Positions 1 through 10,237 of a DNA stretch of 64,000 bases are shown piece by piece. The notes beneath the pieces were generated by a model that was not told the DNA's origin, did no database searches, and saw only the letters and a list, made by a program, of their open reading frames with translations. The translations under genes were made by a program, and so were the position numbers. Every line of letters starts with the position of its first letter. Positions within the stretch are counted from its first letter, which is position 1. The DNA comes from Bradysia coprophila (Eukaryota; Arthropoda; Insecta; Diptera; Sciaridae): positions 372,001-436,000 of the forward strand of contig NW_023503376.1 of NCBI RefSeq assembly GCF_014529535.1, read 5' to 3'.

Positions 1-99
1 ATTTCCGGAGGAATTTTTGCAGCCTCAAGATCTTTCTATTTCTCATACACTTCGTAAAATAATAAAAATGTTTCAGAAAATTAATATGTAATAGAATGG

Positions 100-617
100 A
101 GGGGTGTGCGATGGATAAAGGATCGAGACTGGCATCCCTAGATGTCAAAAACTCGATTATCTCAATTGAACCATTTTGCCTTAATTTTAGACCAAACAAC
201 CACTCACGACACAAACATTTCTCACATGATTTTCAAAAACTTTTCTGTTCTACAACATTCCCAAGAATTTAAGCCCACTAGAGCAAAGATCGAATTATTT
301 TCTTGATAGAATTTCCGAATTTTCAAGTTTAAGATCCACTCAATTTTTCATAGTCGGCAAACTTTGACGACTCACCAAAAATACTTTCTCGATAAACTTC
401 GCCTATATTTTATTTTTTTCTGTTGCACTGGACTCCAATTAGTAGAATATTAGTCTTTAGTAGCAGCTCATAAGGATCTCAAAGAAGGTTTTTGGTAGAA
501 GTCGAAGTAAATGGGAGACCGAAAACTAAAAAATTTAGCTTCTATGATTTTTCGCAAGTTATAAATGAATTTTTAAAATTTACGCCAGTCTCGATACTTT
601 ATCCATCGTACACCCCT
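100..617. repeat. MITE with 33-bp terminal inverted repeats
   Basis: The left end (100-133) and the reverse complement of the right end (584-617) match over about 33 bp with two mismatches; both carry the core GATGGATAAAG followed by ATCGAGACTGGC. The interior has no coding frame. No clear target-site duplication is visible. This is a non-autonomous DNA transposon of about 520 bp. Confidence 0.75.
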
Positions 618-727
618 AATTGACAAAAAGTTTTTTTTTATCAAAACATCTTTTTCCTTATGTAGTTCAATAAATAATTGAAACTTTTACCAGCAACTTG
701 ACCTTTATCAGTTGTTTCTTGTCGACT

Positions 728-909
728 GCACTGAAAACTTTTTTCGTACCACGTACCAATTTTACCGTTGATTTGGAATGAGCATTCCAATTTATTTGGT
801 GAGTCGTACCAATCGTTGGTATTGGTATGCTGCACAAATTAATTGGTACTGGTATTTTACTAGTAATTCCAAATCAACGGTAAAATTGGTAGATTTTATT
901 TTCAGTGTG
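728..909. repeat. Inverted-repeat hairpin element
   Basis: A perfect 26-bp inverted repeat (754-779 against 866-891, core ACCGTTGATTTGG) surrounds an 86-bp loop rich in TTGGTA/TACCAA. Weaker pairing (CACTGAAAA against TTTTCAGTG) extends the arms outward. It is probably a small MITE. No gene is seen. Confidence 0.6.
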
Positions 910-1145
910 GACCCTTCTTTCAAGTTAACAAGATTCACCATTACATTGGTCGAAGACCGACGATAGTCGCATCTTCTAACAAACTGCGATCCTCGAGAAT
1001 GTATTTGTTTTCGCTAAATCCATGTTCAGAATCGCTGTTTGCATGATTCAAAGAAATGACTGTTTTCAAATTCATTGCAGCGTAATTAACAAAAACAATT
1101 CCTTGTTTTTCAATTTTATCAAAAAATTTGTTTGATAGTGTGGGC

Positions 1146-1245
1146 TCATTTTAGGAATTTTAGGAGTTTTAGAAGATTTTAGGAGATTTTAGGAGGATTT
1201 AGGAGGATTTAGTCCATTTTAGGAATTTTATGAATTTTAGGAGGA
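1146..1245. repeat. Degenerate TTTTAGGAG minisatellite
   Basis: Short units of the type ATTTTAGGAG and GATTTAGGAG are repeated about ten times with variable length. The complementary type (CTAAAAT, CCTAAAA) appears at 52150-52440. It is non-coding. Confidence 0.6.
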
Positions 1246-1293
1246 GTGGGAACTCTGATGTTGTATTGCTTCGGACTTTCACCGAAAGGTGTC

Positions 1294-1367
1294 GGAATAA
1301 TTTTGAAGATATTTGGATACGCTTGCTTCATAAGCAAGAGGTCAACGGTTCAAATCTCGTTGGGCGC
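1294..1367 (+). other. tRNA-like fragment (possible SINE head)
   Basis: A B-box-like sequence GGTTCAAATCT sits at 1348-1358 between imperfect arms AACG/CGTT, downstream of a stem-loop CTTGC-TTCATAA-GCAAG whose loop holds CAT. No matching acceptor stem or good A box is visible, so this is a decayed tRNA-derived sequence and not a functional gene. Confidence 0.3.
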
Positions 1368-1510
1368 TAAAAACAAAAATTTTATTTCCAAATTCTCATT
1401 TGTCTTCATGCATTAAAAAAGTTGTTTCTAACTTATGCTACTCCCTAGGACAAGCTTAAGACTAGTACCGAAAAATTCTACTTTACATCACGAGTCAGAA
1501 AATATACTAT

Positions 1511-1683
1511 TTTGTCTCTCACACTGAGTACTTTTTTGGTAAGTGGCCTTAGCCTTGATTTTCAGTTATAAAAAACCACTCCATTTTGCCTCCGTTTGGC
1601 TAAGCCACGCCTCGTAACTATCGTTTAAACGGAAACAAAACGAAGTGTTTTTTTTTGTATGTGAGTGGAAACCATACTTTACG
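1511..1683. repeat. Rearranged fragments of the GTACTCCGTG MITE family
   Basis: 1511-1555 matches one end of the MITE seen intact at 4164-4307 and 8608-8757 (core GAGTACTTTTTTGGTAAG). 1640-1683 matches the other end (GTGAGTGGAAACCATACTT), but the interior is different. It reads as a broken or composite copy. Confidence 0.5.
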
Positions 1684-1917
1684 CTAGAATAATTTTGCTA
1701 GAATGATTACCAACTTGAAAGTCATGAATCACCTTCTAATTTATCCTTTCTTTCATAATGTCATTCTGAAATTTTTCATATTTTCTTTAAGTGTCCAACA
1801 TTTTTCACATTTTTCTTGATTTTCTCAAACTAATTTTCACAAAAACACTCTCTGCGGAGAGTACTTATTGTATTCACCAATAAATCGGACCAACACAACA
1901 ACGTTCGGAAAGTCTCC

Positions 1918-1923
1918 TTTATT
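1918..1923 (-). terminator. Polyadenylation signal AATAAA
   Basis: The plus strand reads TTTATT, so AATAAA lies on the minus strand about 36 nt after the stop codon of the repeat-peptide gene ending at 1959. Confidence 0.55.
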
Positions 1924-1958
1924 TCTAAATAACAGCTCAAACAGCAGTCTGATACAAT

Positions 1959-2301
1959 TTAGAATGGACTTGGAAAAATGCAAATAATCGGATCGAGTGG
2001 TTTCCACTTCATTGGTGGAACTGGATCGACCAGAACTGGATCGATCGGAACTGGATCGCCTAGAACTGGATCGACTGGAACCGGGTCGACTAGAACTGGA
2101 TCGACCGGAACCGGATCTACCAGAACCGGATTTGGATCGATTGGGGGGTAGTCTGGATGGATATCGATTGGGAATGGCAACGTTCTTGCTGATACGTAAA
2201 CCTTGAAAAGAAGATTTTGTTTTAATATTGAAGCAGAAGTAAACACCAAATTTAATTACCAGGCTAAACAGCACTAAAGTTACAATTGCTTGGCACTTCA
2301 T
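1959..2301 (-). CDS. Secreted Pro/Val/Asp-rich repeat peptide (2 exons)
   Basis: Exon 1 is 2301-2260 and exon 2 is 2201-1959, separated by a 58-nt intron (GTAATT donor at 2259, TTTTCAAG acceptor ending at 2202). Joining them gives 94 residues. Residues 1-19 form a signal peptide (core VTLVLFSLVYVSA) with likely cleavage before RTLPFP. Residues 39-76 are about seven pentapeptide repeats alternating PVLVD and PVPVD, followed by a short tail KWKPLDPIICIFPSPF. The join keeps the repeat frame and supplies an otherwise missing signal peptide, which is why I prefer it to the unspliced 154-codon serine/arginine frame at 1837-2301. A TATA box with initiator and an AATAAA flank it correctly. The mature peptide is acidic and proline-rich. 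I do not recognise the family: abaecin-like antimicrobial peptides are proline-rich but basic, so a structural or cuticle/salivary role is as plausible. Confidence 0.75.
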
Positions 2302-2330
2302 TTTTGAAAGAAGTTCGATATTTGAAAATC

Positions 2331-2366
2331 GACTGAACAGAAATTGTAACGAGTCGGCTTTTTATA
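2331..2366 (-). promoter_or_regulatory. Core promoter: TATA box plus initiator
   Basis: On the minus strand TATAAAAAG (2366-2358) is followed about 32 nt later by TCAGTC (2336-2331), a standard insect TATA plus initiator arrangement. It lies 30-65 nt upstream of the ATG at 2301. Confidence 0.65.
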
Positions 2367-2755
2367 TTGAAAAACGTATCTATTGATCTTCAAGCTCCTA
2401 TCCCTATTGTTTGTCGGATACAGGTGGCTGTATATAAAACAAAGACTTAAACCGCATAAATTTGTGCCTCATTTGAATTTAATTTAAAAATATTTGTTCT
2501 AAGCAACTGTTTTAGATGTAGGAAAGTTTTCAACTTTTTCGAGTAAATTTGAGCTCTACAATCGGAGAAACATGATGCACTTTAGGGTACTAAATGTATT
2601 TCGTATAATTTGTTGAATGCGATTTCTTCTGTATTCATTTTGCACTCTGCATAGCGCCATATCGTTAGCGTACAATAAACGAAGGAGTAATTATGCTGAC
2701 GAGCTGTTTTTTGAATGGTGAATTCTTTGTTCAATAATTATCTTTGAAGAAAATT

Positions 2756-3216
2756 AAACTTAATTCAAATCCACGCCATTAGTCGTATAAATTTATACGT
2801 CAGAGAGAGCTTTTTTCTCCTTTGTTACGATCTGTCAGTTTTTCTATTTTGCGATTTAGTATGGAAATGAAAACTTAAATCGAGATGTCTTTGCTGTTTT
2901 AAGTGGTTTTTCACATTTTTTTGGACCAAAATGTTTGAAAATGTGTTTGGAATCGATTGGCATTAACAAAATAATAAAATAGAAAAAATATTTTCACACA
3001 ATCTGTTAATGCCAATCCATTCCAAACACACTTTAAAACATTTTGGTCCAAAAAAATATGAAAAACCACTTAAAACAGCAAAGATATCTCAATTTAAGTT
3101 CTCATTTCCATACTAAATCGCAAAATAGAAAAACTGACAGATCGTAACAAAGGAGAAAAAAGCTCTCTCTGACGTATAAATTTATACGACTAATGGCGTG
3201 GATTTGAATTAAGTTT
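2756..3216. repeat. Foldback MITE, copy 1
   Basis: Two arms of about 200 bp are near-perfect inverted repeats (outer core CCACGCCATTAGTCGTATAA) around a loop of about 38 bp. A second copy is at 62231-62655. The loop of that copy is the reverse complement of this one, so the two elements are inserted in opposite orientation. Confidence 0.85.
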
Positions 3217-3493
3217 TATCTCAAGAGATTTCCAGTGAATATTTTCAAAAAACCTTATACCAGACCAAACAGCAAGCATATCGATCGCCTGACGACTGAG
3301 CTTGCATTGTATGTTTCATGCCTTGGGCATAAATTTCAGAATTTTTCTCTTAATCTAGGAAAAGTTGTATAAATGCATCTGTTGGAGAAGCGAAATTTTA
3401 CATCACAGATATGTAAAAAACTATTTCAACCGTGCGGCATGAATAGCCTTATTTTCTCCACTCAAATGCGGTGATAAGATGGTGTTTTGTTGA

Positions 3494-3495
<2 letters not shown>

Positions 3496-3527
<32 letters not shown>
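3496..3527. repeat. (CT)n microsatellite
   Basis: An uninterrupted CT dinucleotide run of about 16 units lies between two ends of a repeat that begins CCTTATTTTCTCC; a related end is near 7030. Confidence 0.9.
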
Positions 3528-3529
<2 letters not shown>

Positions 3530-4163
3530 TTATTTGTGAAAATGACGTTTTGTTGTTATTTTGAGAATCGACATTTTAGGTGAGAAAATAATCGGGTTCA
3601 GCCATATTGAGTGAGAAAATGATCATTTTCTCACCTAAAATGGCTGAATACCAAAACACGCTATTTGTTTTATATTCTTCGAAGTGGACAAAAACGCAGG
3701 CAAGAAAAACGTTGTGTTTCACTCGCTTCGCTCTGGTCACAAACTTTCGATCTTGACGGAATTTCCTGTTTTCTACACTTGATTAACAAATAACTATTTT
3801 TCTCTTCGCAACTGCCACTTTGGTTTGGTTTTGAAAAATGATGGAACAAATTGCAGTAAATGCGAATAATCGGTCAGATTAGTACAATTGAATCCATATT
3901 ATTTGAAGCAATCCATGACCTGGACCTGTACCGTGACCGACGAAACTTTAAACCAAAATAGACAATTTATTAGATTTTTCTTAGAGTAATCTTGGATTTT
4001 CCTAAATTTGATCCAATAATGAAAAGGCATGAGTGTCGCTCTAAATGGAATTCGCGCCATACATGGTTTTAAGGCAATTCCAAGAAATCTCTTGAAGGAC
4101 AAATTGAAAAAAAAATTGAATCGGCGGTCTACCTGCACTGCGAAATTATGACATTAATCCATA

Positions 4164-4307
4164 AGGCTTGATTTCCACTTACCACAAAAGAAGTACTTCG
4201 TGTGAGAGACAAAACTGAATTTTTTCAATTTTTGGCTTTGTTTACTTGACAGCTCGCTCTCTCACGGCTCTCACACGGAGTACTTTTTGTTGAGTGGAAA
4301 CCATACT
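4164..4307. repeat. GTACTCCGTG-type MITE, copy 1 (TA duplication)
   Basis: Imperfect terminal inverted repeats (about 45 bp; core AAGTACTTCGTGTGAGAG against AGTACTCCGTGTGAGAG) enclose a short T-rich loop. TA dinucleotides at 4162-4163 and 4308-4309 flank it as target-site duplication. Related copies are at 8608-8757 and 27790-27935. A TA target suggests a Tc1/mariner-type mobiliser. Confidence 0.8.
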
Positions 4308-4665
4308 TAATACCACGCCAAACCATGTAATTAAATTGGTTCATGCCACAACCAATGGTATTTTGAAGGTTTCTTGAACTATTTACCTAATTAGCACAAC
4401 CAGCATATTTCGAAACACGAAAAAGAATTGAAAATCGGTAGCCATACCATGTGATAACAACAACCCACGAACATTAACCGTCAGATCAAAATAGAAACAT
4501 GGTCACACGGCAGCTCGTTTCTGCATGGAATAAGCGTATATTTTTCAGTGTCTAGTTTAATCTCTACACATTGGCTACTGCATGAAAGGCATAACTATGT
4601 TTTCGTCACACGCGTTGCTCCCCGTGCATTTCGAAACGTTCTTAACAATAAAATTTCGTGTATCG

Positions 4666-5229
4666 CTAATTTGCTTCGAACATTACAAGCTGAAAGTGAA
4701 GCGTTCTCTCGTCCCGTATTTTAAGATAGTAGGTACAGATGCACCACCAAACGTAGATAGGACCAACTGAAAGATAGGTCAAACCACATAGAAAAACGAT
4801 AATTTTGAGAACGTCACGAAATGAGTAGAGCTTACATATCGGAATCGCTGCCAGAAGACCAATTAAAGCAATAAATCCAATTGGTATCAAATATATGCCG
4901 TTGACGATGACGTAGGGCAGGACGATGTAGTGCTTTTCCTGGCAAATAAGCAAATTGTCGAAATAAAGTTTTTTTTTTTGGGGTGCCATGCCACAACAAA
5001 CCTTGAAAACACCGATGCACAACAACACTGATGCTATCAAATAAATGATCGAGCTGGCTACAATTGCCCAATACAGGTACGATGCATTAGCGGCAGATAC
5101 TCTTTTCACAAAAACATCACTTGTAACGTTCGCAATCAAAACGATAAAACAGAAAACGATCGATAAAATGCCCCAAATGAAGACACCCTTCTGTAATTTA
5201 CAGCAAAAGCAAAACTTTTCTAGATCCAT
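4666..5229 (-). CDS. Four-transmembrane insect membrane protein
   Basis: A single-exon frame of 187 residues starting at an ATG. It begins with a short cysteine-rich cytosolic N-terminus (FCFCC, residues 6-10). Four hydrophobic segments follow at about 15-34, 51-76, 101-130 and 138-163, with a conserved-looking KVCCG after the second and a charged C-tail. The FCFCC...GVFIWG start and four-span layout resemble the large insect family of small four-TM proteins (DUF4728/LAPTM-like, which includes septate-junction pasiflora-type proteins); this is family resemblance, not proof. An A-run encodes QKKK at residues 84-87, so a length polymorphism there would shift frame. No intron or polyadenylation signal is evident. 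The gene stands alone. Confidence 0.65.
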   Translation of the reverse strand: MDLEKFCFCCKLQKGVFIWGILSIVFCFIVLIANVTSDVFVKRVSAANASYLYWAIVASSIIYLIASVLLCIGVFKVCCGMAPQKKKLYFDNLLICQEKHYIVLPYVIVNGIYLIPIGFIALIGLLAAIPICKLYSFRDVLKIIVFLCGLTYLSVGPIYVWWCICTYYLKIRDERTLHFQLVMFEAN

Positions 5230-5299
5230 TGTGGTAGGTCTCCGCCGAAAAAATGTGCCAATTGAGGTTTGAATGAAACTGTCAAAGTTTGGATATCGA

Positions 5300-6110
5300 T
5301 GTGTGGGTGGAATCGGAGGTTTTAGAACAATTTGAAGGATATTGTCCTATTGTTTGCTGGTCGTATCAATTACAGTGGTACGATACGTTTTACGTGCAAC
5401 AGATGGTTTGAAGGTGGAAGACTACACAAAGGCGAGTAAGAAAATCCATGATCTATCTACTTCTCTACTGTAACCTGCAAAAATGTTTTCCCAAAAATAG
5501 CCTCTGCCAATGCTCTGCTTCTAGCATGAACATAAGTATTATTCGGAGGCTTATGCAATTAAAATAGGCAATTCATTCATATTTGAAAATTTGGAGGCTT
5601 TTTGACGTTGGTAAAGTGAGTGTTCGTGCTAGAAGCAGTGCTGTGCTCTACTATAATTGAAATGACTAATCAACGAACACCACCAATTTTCGTGCATCAT
5701 TGTATTTGATGAGTAAAGAGTTGCATTTGACCAAATAAAGTTACAAATCTGGTGGTACTAAGATCTATTGAGTCTTATCGTTTAAGATACAGTGACACAA
5801 AAAAATAGAAATTAGAAAAAAAATAGAAATTAGAAAAAAATTAGTGGATGAGGTTATAACGTTCGTAGACAAACTTATCTGCCGTTTATCAATATCATTT
5901 TTAGTTACGTATTGAATGACACACAGCTCAAATATATTCATAAAATTTTTTTTTCCTCCACGGAACACATCTGTGTAGACATTAGAACAATTATTTCGGA
6001 ATATTTACGATGGGAGAAAATAAACAATTTCAATGATCACAATCCAAATTGACGTTATTCGTTCCACATGCGATATTTACCAACGCTAATATCAGTACAA
6101 TTTATAAAAC
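5300..6110. other. Intergenic, no gene seen
   Basis: AT-rich non-coding sequence with a few A-runs (AGAAATTAGAAAAAA near 5810-5840). Open frames here are short, unconserved in appearance and lack promoter context. Confidence 0.6.
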
Positions 6111-6121
6111 AATACTATATG

Positions 6122-6288
6122 TACAGGGGACGTTAGTAAAATTTAGACACGAATTTGCTTCATCTGGTTCACTCGTACAAATAAGTGTAAGCACTCTTCT
6201 TTGAATGAGTAGACCGGTTGAAGAACATGTTAAAAACAGCTACAACTGATGCAAATTGATGTCTAAATTTCATCGACGTCCCAGTGTA
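6122..6288. repeat. MITE with about 37-bp inverted ends
   Basis: The left end reads TACAGGGGACGTTAG with AAATTTAGACA, and the right end is its reverse complement with a few changes (GTCTAAATTT, GACGTCCCAGTGTA). The terminal TA suggests a TA target. No coding content. Confidence 0.65.
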
Positions 6289-6721
6289 TAGTATGGTACG
6301 TCTTAACATTGGTAATGCAAGTGGAATGAACAAAGTTGTTTAGACATGTTGCATCGTAAAAAGTATGCAAAATAAACATTTTTTATGCAAGAAAACTTTA
6401 AGTAAAAAACTTTTCACTAAGAAGCACATCCATAGTTATTTACGTATCTGTTGTGGACAGATGGGTATACAACGTTTCATGCTGAGGGCCTAAATTACGC
6501 GAAAAATTCCGTAATTTATGCCCAAGGCTCGAAAAATATTTTCTGTGCCTTAGAATCATAATTCGACGTATTTCGTCACTGCACCTACGATCGAAAAGTG
6601 ATTGCTAAGAAAAGCTGAAATTGTTGTTAGGTTTTTGTTTTGTTTTTCGTCTCATTATGATCCTTACGGCACAGAAAACGTAGTTCGTGACTCGTGACGA
6701 AAGCAGAATTTTTTCAGGGCA

Positions 6722-6772
6722 CGTCTTAAGCTTGTCCTACTCGGCTTCGCCTCGTTAGGACAAGCTTAAGAC
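6722..6772. repeat. Palindrome with CGGCTTCGCC apex
   Basis: About 20-bp arms (CTTAAGCTTGTCCTA against TAGGACAAGCTTAAG) enclose CTCGGCTTCGCCTCG. The same outer sequence (GACAAGCTTAAGACTAGT) occurs near 1450. The apex belongs to the recurrent C-GAA-G triloop set described in the findings. Confidence 0.8.
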
Positions 6773-6914
6773 TAGTCCTGAAAAATTCTACTTTTCGTCA
6801 CGAGTCACGAAAAATACTATTTCATGCTTCGGGCCAAAAATGAGGGTAATTTTTGATTTTTTCTTGAGTTTTCGGCCCTTTGCATGAAAACTCACATGTG
6901 CACCTGCTTTGGAC

Positions 6915-6991
6915 GATTGATTTTAGGCACTTTCGCTTGTAAGCCTCACTCCGTTCGGCCTACAATCCGCGAAATTGCCTAAAATCAATCA
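6915..6991. repeat. Palindrome, GATTGATTTTAGGCA arms
   Basis: GATTGATTTTAGGCA at the left pairs with TGCCTAAAATCAATC at the right around a loop containing TTCGCTTGTAAGCC. A related half-copy lies near 31153 (TTTTAGGCACTTTCG). Confidence 0.6.
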
Positions 6992-7518
6992 GGTACACAA
7001 ATGACTAATCCATGCGCACGTTGCATTTTGCCTTATTTTCTCCCCTCAAAAGGCCATCAGAAAATTGTGTTTTCTTGACGACTGGTCGAATGACATTTTT
7101 AGTGAGAAAAGTACAGCACTTTCTCTCCCGTTGAGGAAATCGAACTTTTCTCATTCAAACTGTCACTTTGTTTATGTTTTCGAAAATAAAAATCTTCTTA
7201 ATGTCTCAATGCCAAAACCACTATCTAAACATTTTAATTGCTTACAGCAGCTACAGGAAATGCTGCGAAAGTCCAAACATTTAAATTAGAGAAATATCAG
7301 ACATATGTTTTCCGGAAGATGGTGGTCATGTTGTTAGCAGAGAGTTTTGTCTAGTTCAGCTTAAAATGATTCTGTTGGCAATATTTTTATTATCCCTAGT
7401 TTCTCCCCACTGAATACAGAAATTAAGAAAATTTTCAATGAAATATTGTAAAAACGTAAAAAAACAATTAAAATTAGTTATTGTTCCAGGCCGCTGGAAT
7501 CGATATTCCGGTCCTGTT

Positions 7519-7549
7519 TATAAATAGTCGACTGATAGCTTTTGACTCA
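7519..7549 (+). promoter_or_regulatory. Possible core promoter for the chitin-binding gene
   Basis: TATAAATAG at 7519-7527 is followed by ACTCAGG about 28 nt later, resembling TATA plus initiator. It would give a 5' leader of about 375 nt for the gene at 7923, possibly with an unseen intron. Weak evidence. Confidence 0.3.
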
Positions 7550-7922
7550 GGTGTATGACTCAGGAGTTCGCGTACATTTTCTAATAAGAATATATGGCGC
7601 GTATTGCTACGCTAATCTATATCTGAGATTTGATTGATTGCTTTGGGTTATTGCTAAATTGACTATTATCGGATTATTAGAATGGGTGACGAATTCACGA
7701 AAAGAACTATGCACATGGATAATCTCACAAGATATAATGGTTACTGATAACATATCTGCCGCGAAAAAGGATTTGCATAGTTATTTTTCGGGGATTGTTT
7801 TGTTTTATCGGAAGAGATAGTCAAATTTATGTGTTGTACCTACAGTGGACGCAGGTCGACATTATGTAGTCGATAAATTTTCTTCATTGAATTAAAATGT
7901 CTCGTTGAAGTTGTCTTTTGAA

Positions 7923-8603
7923 ATGAAATATTTATTGCTGTTTGTTGGTTTGGAGTCGTTCGCGATTTTTATATCTGCTCATAGAGAACCCGACCGATTG
8001 AAGTGTGTTGAAGGAGACGTTGCAGTGTACAGGGCACATCCATTAAACTGCAAGGAATATTATCAGTGTGTTCACGATAGATTCGTTAAAAAAGTCTGTC
8101 CCGGAGAAACTTATTGGAATCGTGAGCAAAGTATTTGTGTTCGGAAATATAGCGTCGGCTGTGATGACGAATCAAAAGAAGTGGGAAATTTATCGTTCAA
8201 TTCAAGGTCGTCATTTTTATCATCATCGTCGTCCTCATCTTCATCATCATCATCGTCGTCCTCATCTTCATCATCTTCATCATCATCGTCCTCATCTTCA
8301 TCATCATCATCTTCATCATCATCATTGTCGAATGAATCTGGGTCTTCTTCATTCGAAGATGAAGATGAGTCAGACAGTTTGTCAGATGAAGCATCAACAA
8401 CATTAACACCTAAACTGCCAACCACTTCCGAAGCACCTCCGACAACAACAGAACGTGTAACTCCCAGCTCGCCACTGCCGCCGTACATCGTTATTATTGT
8501 TTTGATCTTATTTGTGGTCTTCATGCTTACAATCAGCATAGTCACATTCTTACTGTCAAGAAAAATGATGCAAAAATGCAGTGAACAATCATACATTGTG
8601 TAG
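7923..8603 (+). CDS. Membrane-anchored chitin-binding (CBM14) protein with Ser tract
   Basis: 226 residues from the ATG at 7923; the upstream in-frame TTG at 7905 is not a credible eukaryotic start. Residues 1-19 are a signal peptide. Residues 28-80 form one chitin-binding type-2 (peritrophin-A) domain with six cysteines at 28, 43, 49, 59, 72 and 80, giving the family spacings CX5C, CX9C and CX12C. Residues 97-144 are almost pure serine encoded by TCA/TCG/TCT triplets, then an acidic and Thr/Pro-rich stretch. A hydrophobic segment at about 182-207 plus a basic SRKMMQK tail looks like a C-terminal membrane anchor, unusual for secreted peritrophins. It probably binds chitin at an epithelial surface, with the serine region as a glycosylated stalk. 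A three-codon upstream frame (ATG at 7897, overlapping the TTG) precedes the start. A MITE begins 4 nt after the stop. Confidence 0.85.
   Translation: MKYLLLFVGLESFAIFISAHREPDRLKCVEGDVAVYRAHPLNCKEYYQCVHDRFVKKVCPGETYWNREQSICVRKYSVGCDDESKEVGNLSFNSRSSFLSSSSSSSSSSSSSSSSSSSSSSSSSSSSSSSSSSSLSNESGSSSFEDEDESDSLSDEASTTLTPKLPTTSEAPPTTTERVTPSSPLPPYIVIIVLILFVVFMLTISIVTFLLSRKMMQKCSEQSYIV
8208..8330. repeat. TCA/TCG/TCT trinucleotide repeat encoding poly-Ser
   Basis: About 40 triplets of TCA, TCG, TCT and TCC lie inside the chitin-binding gene. Synonymous interruption of the pure repeat suggests the serine tract is tolerated or maintained as protein, while its length could vary. Confidence 0.85.
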
Positions 8604-8607
8604 TGTA

Positions 8608-8757
8608 ATGCTTAGTTTCCTCTTACCAAAAAAAGTACTCCGTGTGAGAGACAAAATTGAATTTTTTCAATTTTTCTTTGTTTATTTGACAGCTTGCTCT
8701 CTCACGGCGCTCTAACGGCTCTCTCACGGAGTACTTTTTTTAAGTGGAATGGGCACT
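8608..8757. repeat. GTACTCCGTG-type MITE, copy 2, in a 3' UTR
   Basis: Same family as 4164-4307, with TA at 8606-8607 and 8758-8759 as target duplication. It begins 4 nt after the TAG of the chitin-binding gene and precedes that gene's AATAAA at 8808, so it should be transcribed in the 3' UTR and could fold as an RNA hairpin. Confidence 0.8.
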
Positions 8758-8807
8758 TAAGAATGTTTGTGGGGTTCGAAAGAAGCGCTAAAGCTTTTTG
8801 TTGTTTA

Positions 8808-8813
8808 AATAAA
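8808..8813 (+). terminator. Polyadenylation signal AATAAA
   Basis: First AATAAA downstream of the chitin-binding gene, about 205 nt after its stop and beyond the MITE; another lies near 8864. Confidence 0.5.
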
Positions 8814-9079
8814 AGACAAGATAATCAACGAATTGTAAATACGTACAAAGTCCACTCTAATTGAAATAAAGCTGAGCAATTGACTTCTGTGAAGTTAACA
8901 GCCTATTTCAAATGATAATTTTCTTTTATTTTCTGAATTGAGTAATCGAATTTCAAAACATCGCACCCCAAACTCTCCCATTCGCTCCGTTTATCGCATA
9001 AATACTTTGAGGTTTCGAATTTAATCAGCTGATATTACAGTTACACATATTTCTAACGCATACCACACTCTATGTTACT

Positions 9080-9366
9080 TTGTATTCTACAAGGTAAATG
9101 TATGGGCGGAGGTAATGCCATTCAGACGCGCGGTCTAGAACAATAGTTCGATGCTAATGACACCTTTTTTTCAAATGGTTAACTATGATTTACTTGAGTT
9201 TCACAAAATGTTGTGGCTATCACAAAACAGGTGGCCCAGGTTTCTAAGCAATTTGGTGATTTTAAAGAAAGATCGCGTTTATAGCGAAATTTCGTGCCAC
9301 TGCGCATCTGATTCGGTTAGATATGGCATTACCAACGCCCATATGTTTACCTTGGTATTCTACAAA
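9080..9366. repeat. MITE with about 40-bp inverted ends
   Basis: The left end (TTGTATTCTAC, AAGGTAAATGTATGGGCG, GGTAATGCC) matches the reverse complement of 9325-9366 (GGCATTACC, CGCCCATATGTTTACCTT) with several differences. The interior is non-coding. The flanks 8820-9070 and 9370-10230 show no gene. Confidence 0.6.
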
Positions 9367-9369
9367 CAA

Positions 9370-10235
9370 GTTTGGTTGCTAGAGAGGATATTGGCTTGAC
9401 AAATTTCGGTAATTTATTGTCCCCATTCCAGTGTATGTTTGACCAGCTTATGACCAACTAAATAATCTCTACTACATCATCTAATCGTACAAAACGTCCT
9501 GCAAGTTACTGTTAATACAACCACGATTAACTACGAAAATTTGTTGACATTTTTATGATCCTATCGAGCTCCTATTAAGTACTTACTTGAGATTAATTGC
9601 GAAGATACACACCTTTTATGCAATATTATTGATAAGATGCTCTCTGCTTGCATACCAATCTGATTCGGCCTATCAGTAAGCTACTCTTAAGATATTAATG
9701 GCGCGTAATTGATTTTTTAAGTCGTATGGACAGTAGTTCCTCTTAAATCGGGAAGTAGGTTAGCGAATTCTTTCTCTGGGATATCGCCACAATGTCCAAA
9801 GTAAAATTTCTGTTTTTTTTTTCGAAAGTGAGTTGGAGGAGGGAAATACTATTCAAGTAAAAAAGTTTAAGCGAAATTTTCTGAGCTGTTTCTTAGAACC
9901 AGCATCAGCGTTGGCCAGGGCTTGTGAGGACTTAAGGCTTACATTGGAATTGGTAGAGGGGAAATATTTTGTAATCGAAGCTTTTTGTTACATTTTCAGA
10001 AATTTACCTTTTCACTTTCACCCTTAAAAAACTCCTATACCAGGTAGAATAATTCAACATCAACGTGTCGCTGATCATTAGCGGCTAATGTGATAGCTTG
10101 GAGTGTCAGCTTTACAACGATACCAAATTTTATTTTGATGAAATTGGTTAAAAACACAATTTTTCTATCACTACGGACATTTTGTTTTCACAATACTTGT
10201 ATGGTGGCCGACAGCGATGTTCGAATTTCTATTGT
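9370..10235. other. Intergenic, no gene seen
   Basis: AT-rich sequence. Short open frames occur but none has a recognisable domain, signal peptide or promoter. Confidence 0.55.
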
Positions 10236-10237
10236 CA

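Noticed and set aside
1837..2301. Unspliced 154-codon frame rich in Ser/Arg/Gly
   Set aside because: It is the same DNA repeat read in another frame after running through a 58-nt intron; the spliced frame fits signal peptide, splice sites and stop better.
8111..8596. Minus-strand Asp/Glu-rich frame opposite the chitin-binding gene
   Set aside because: Shadow of the TCA/TCG triplet repeat.
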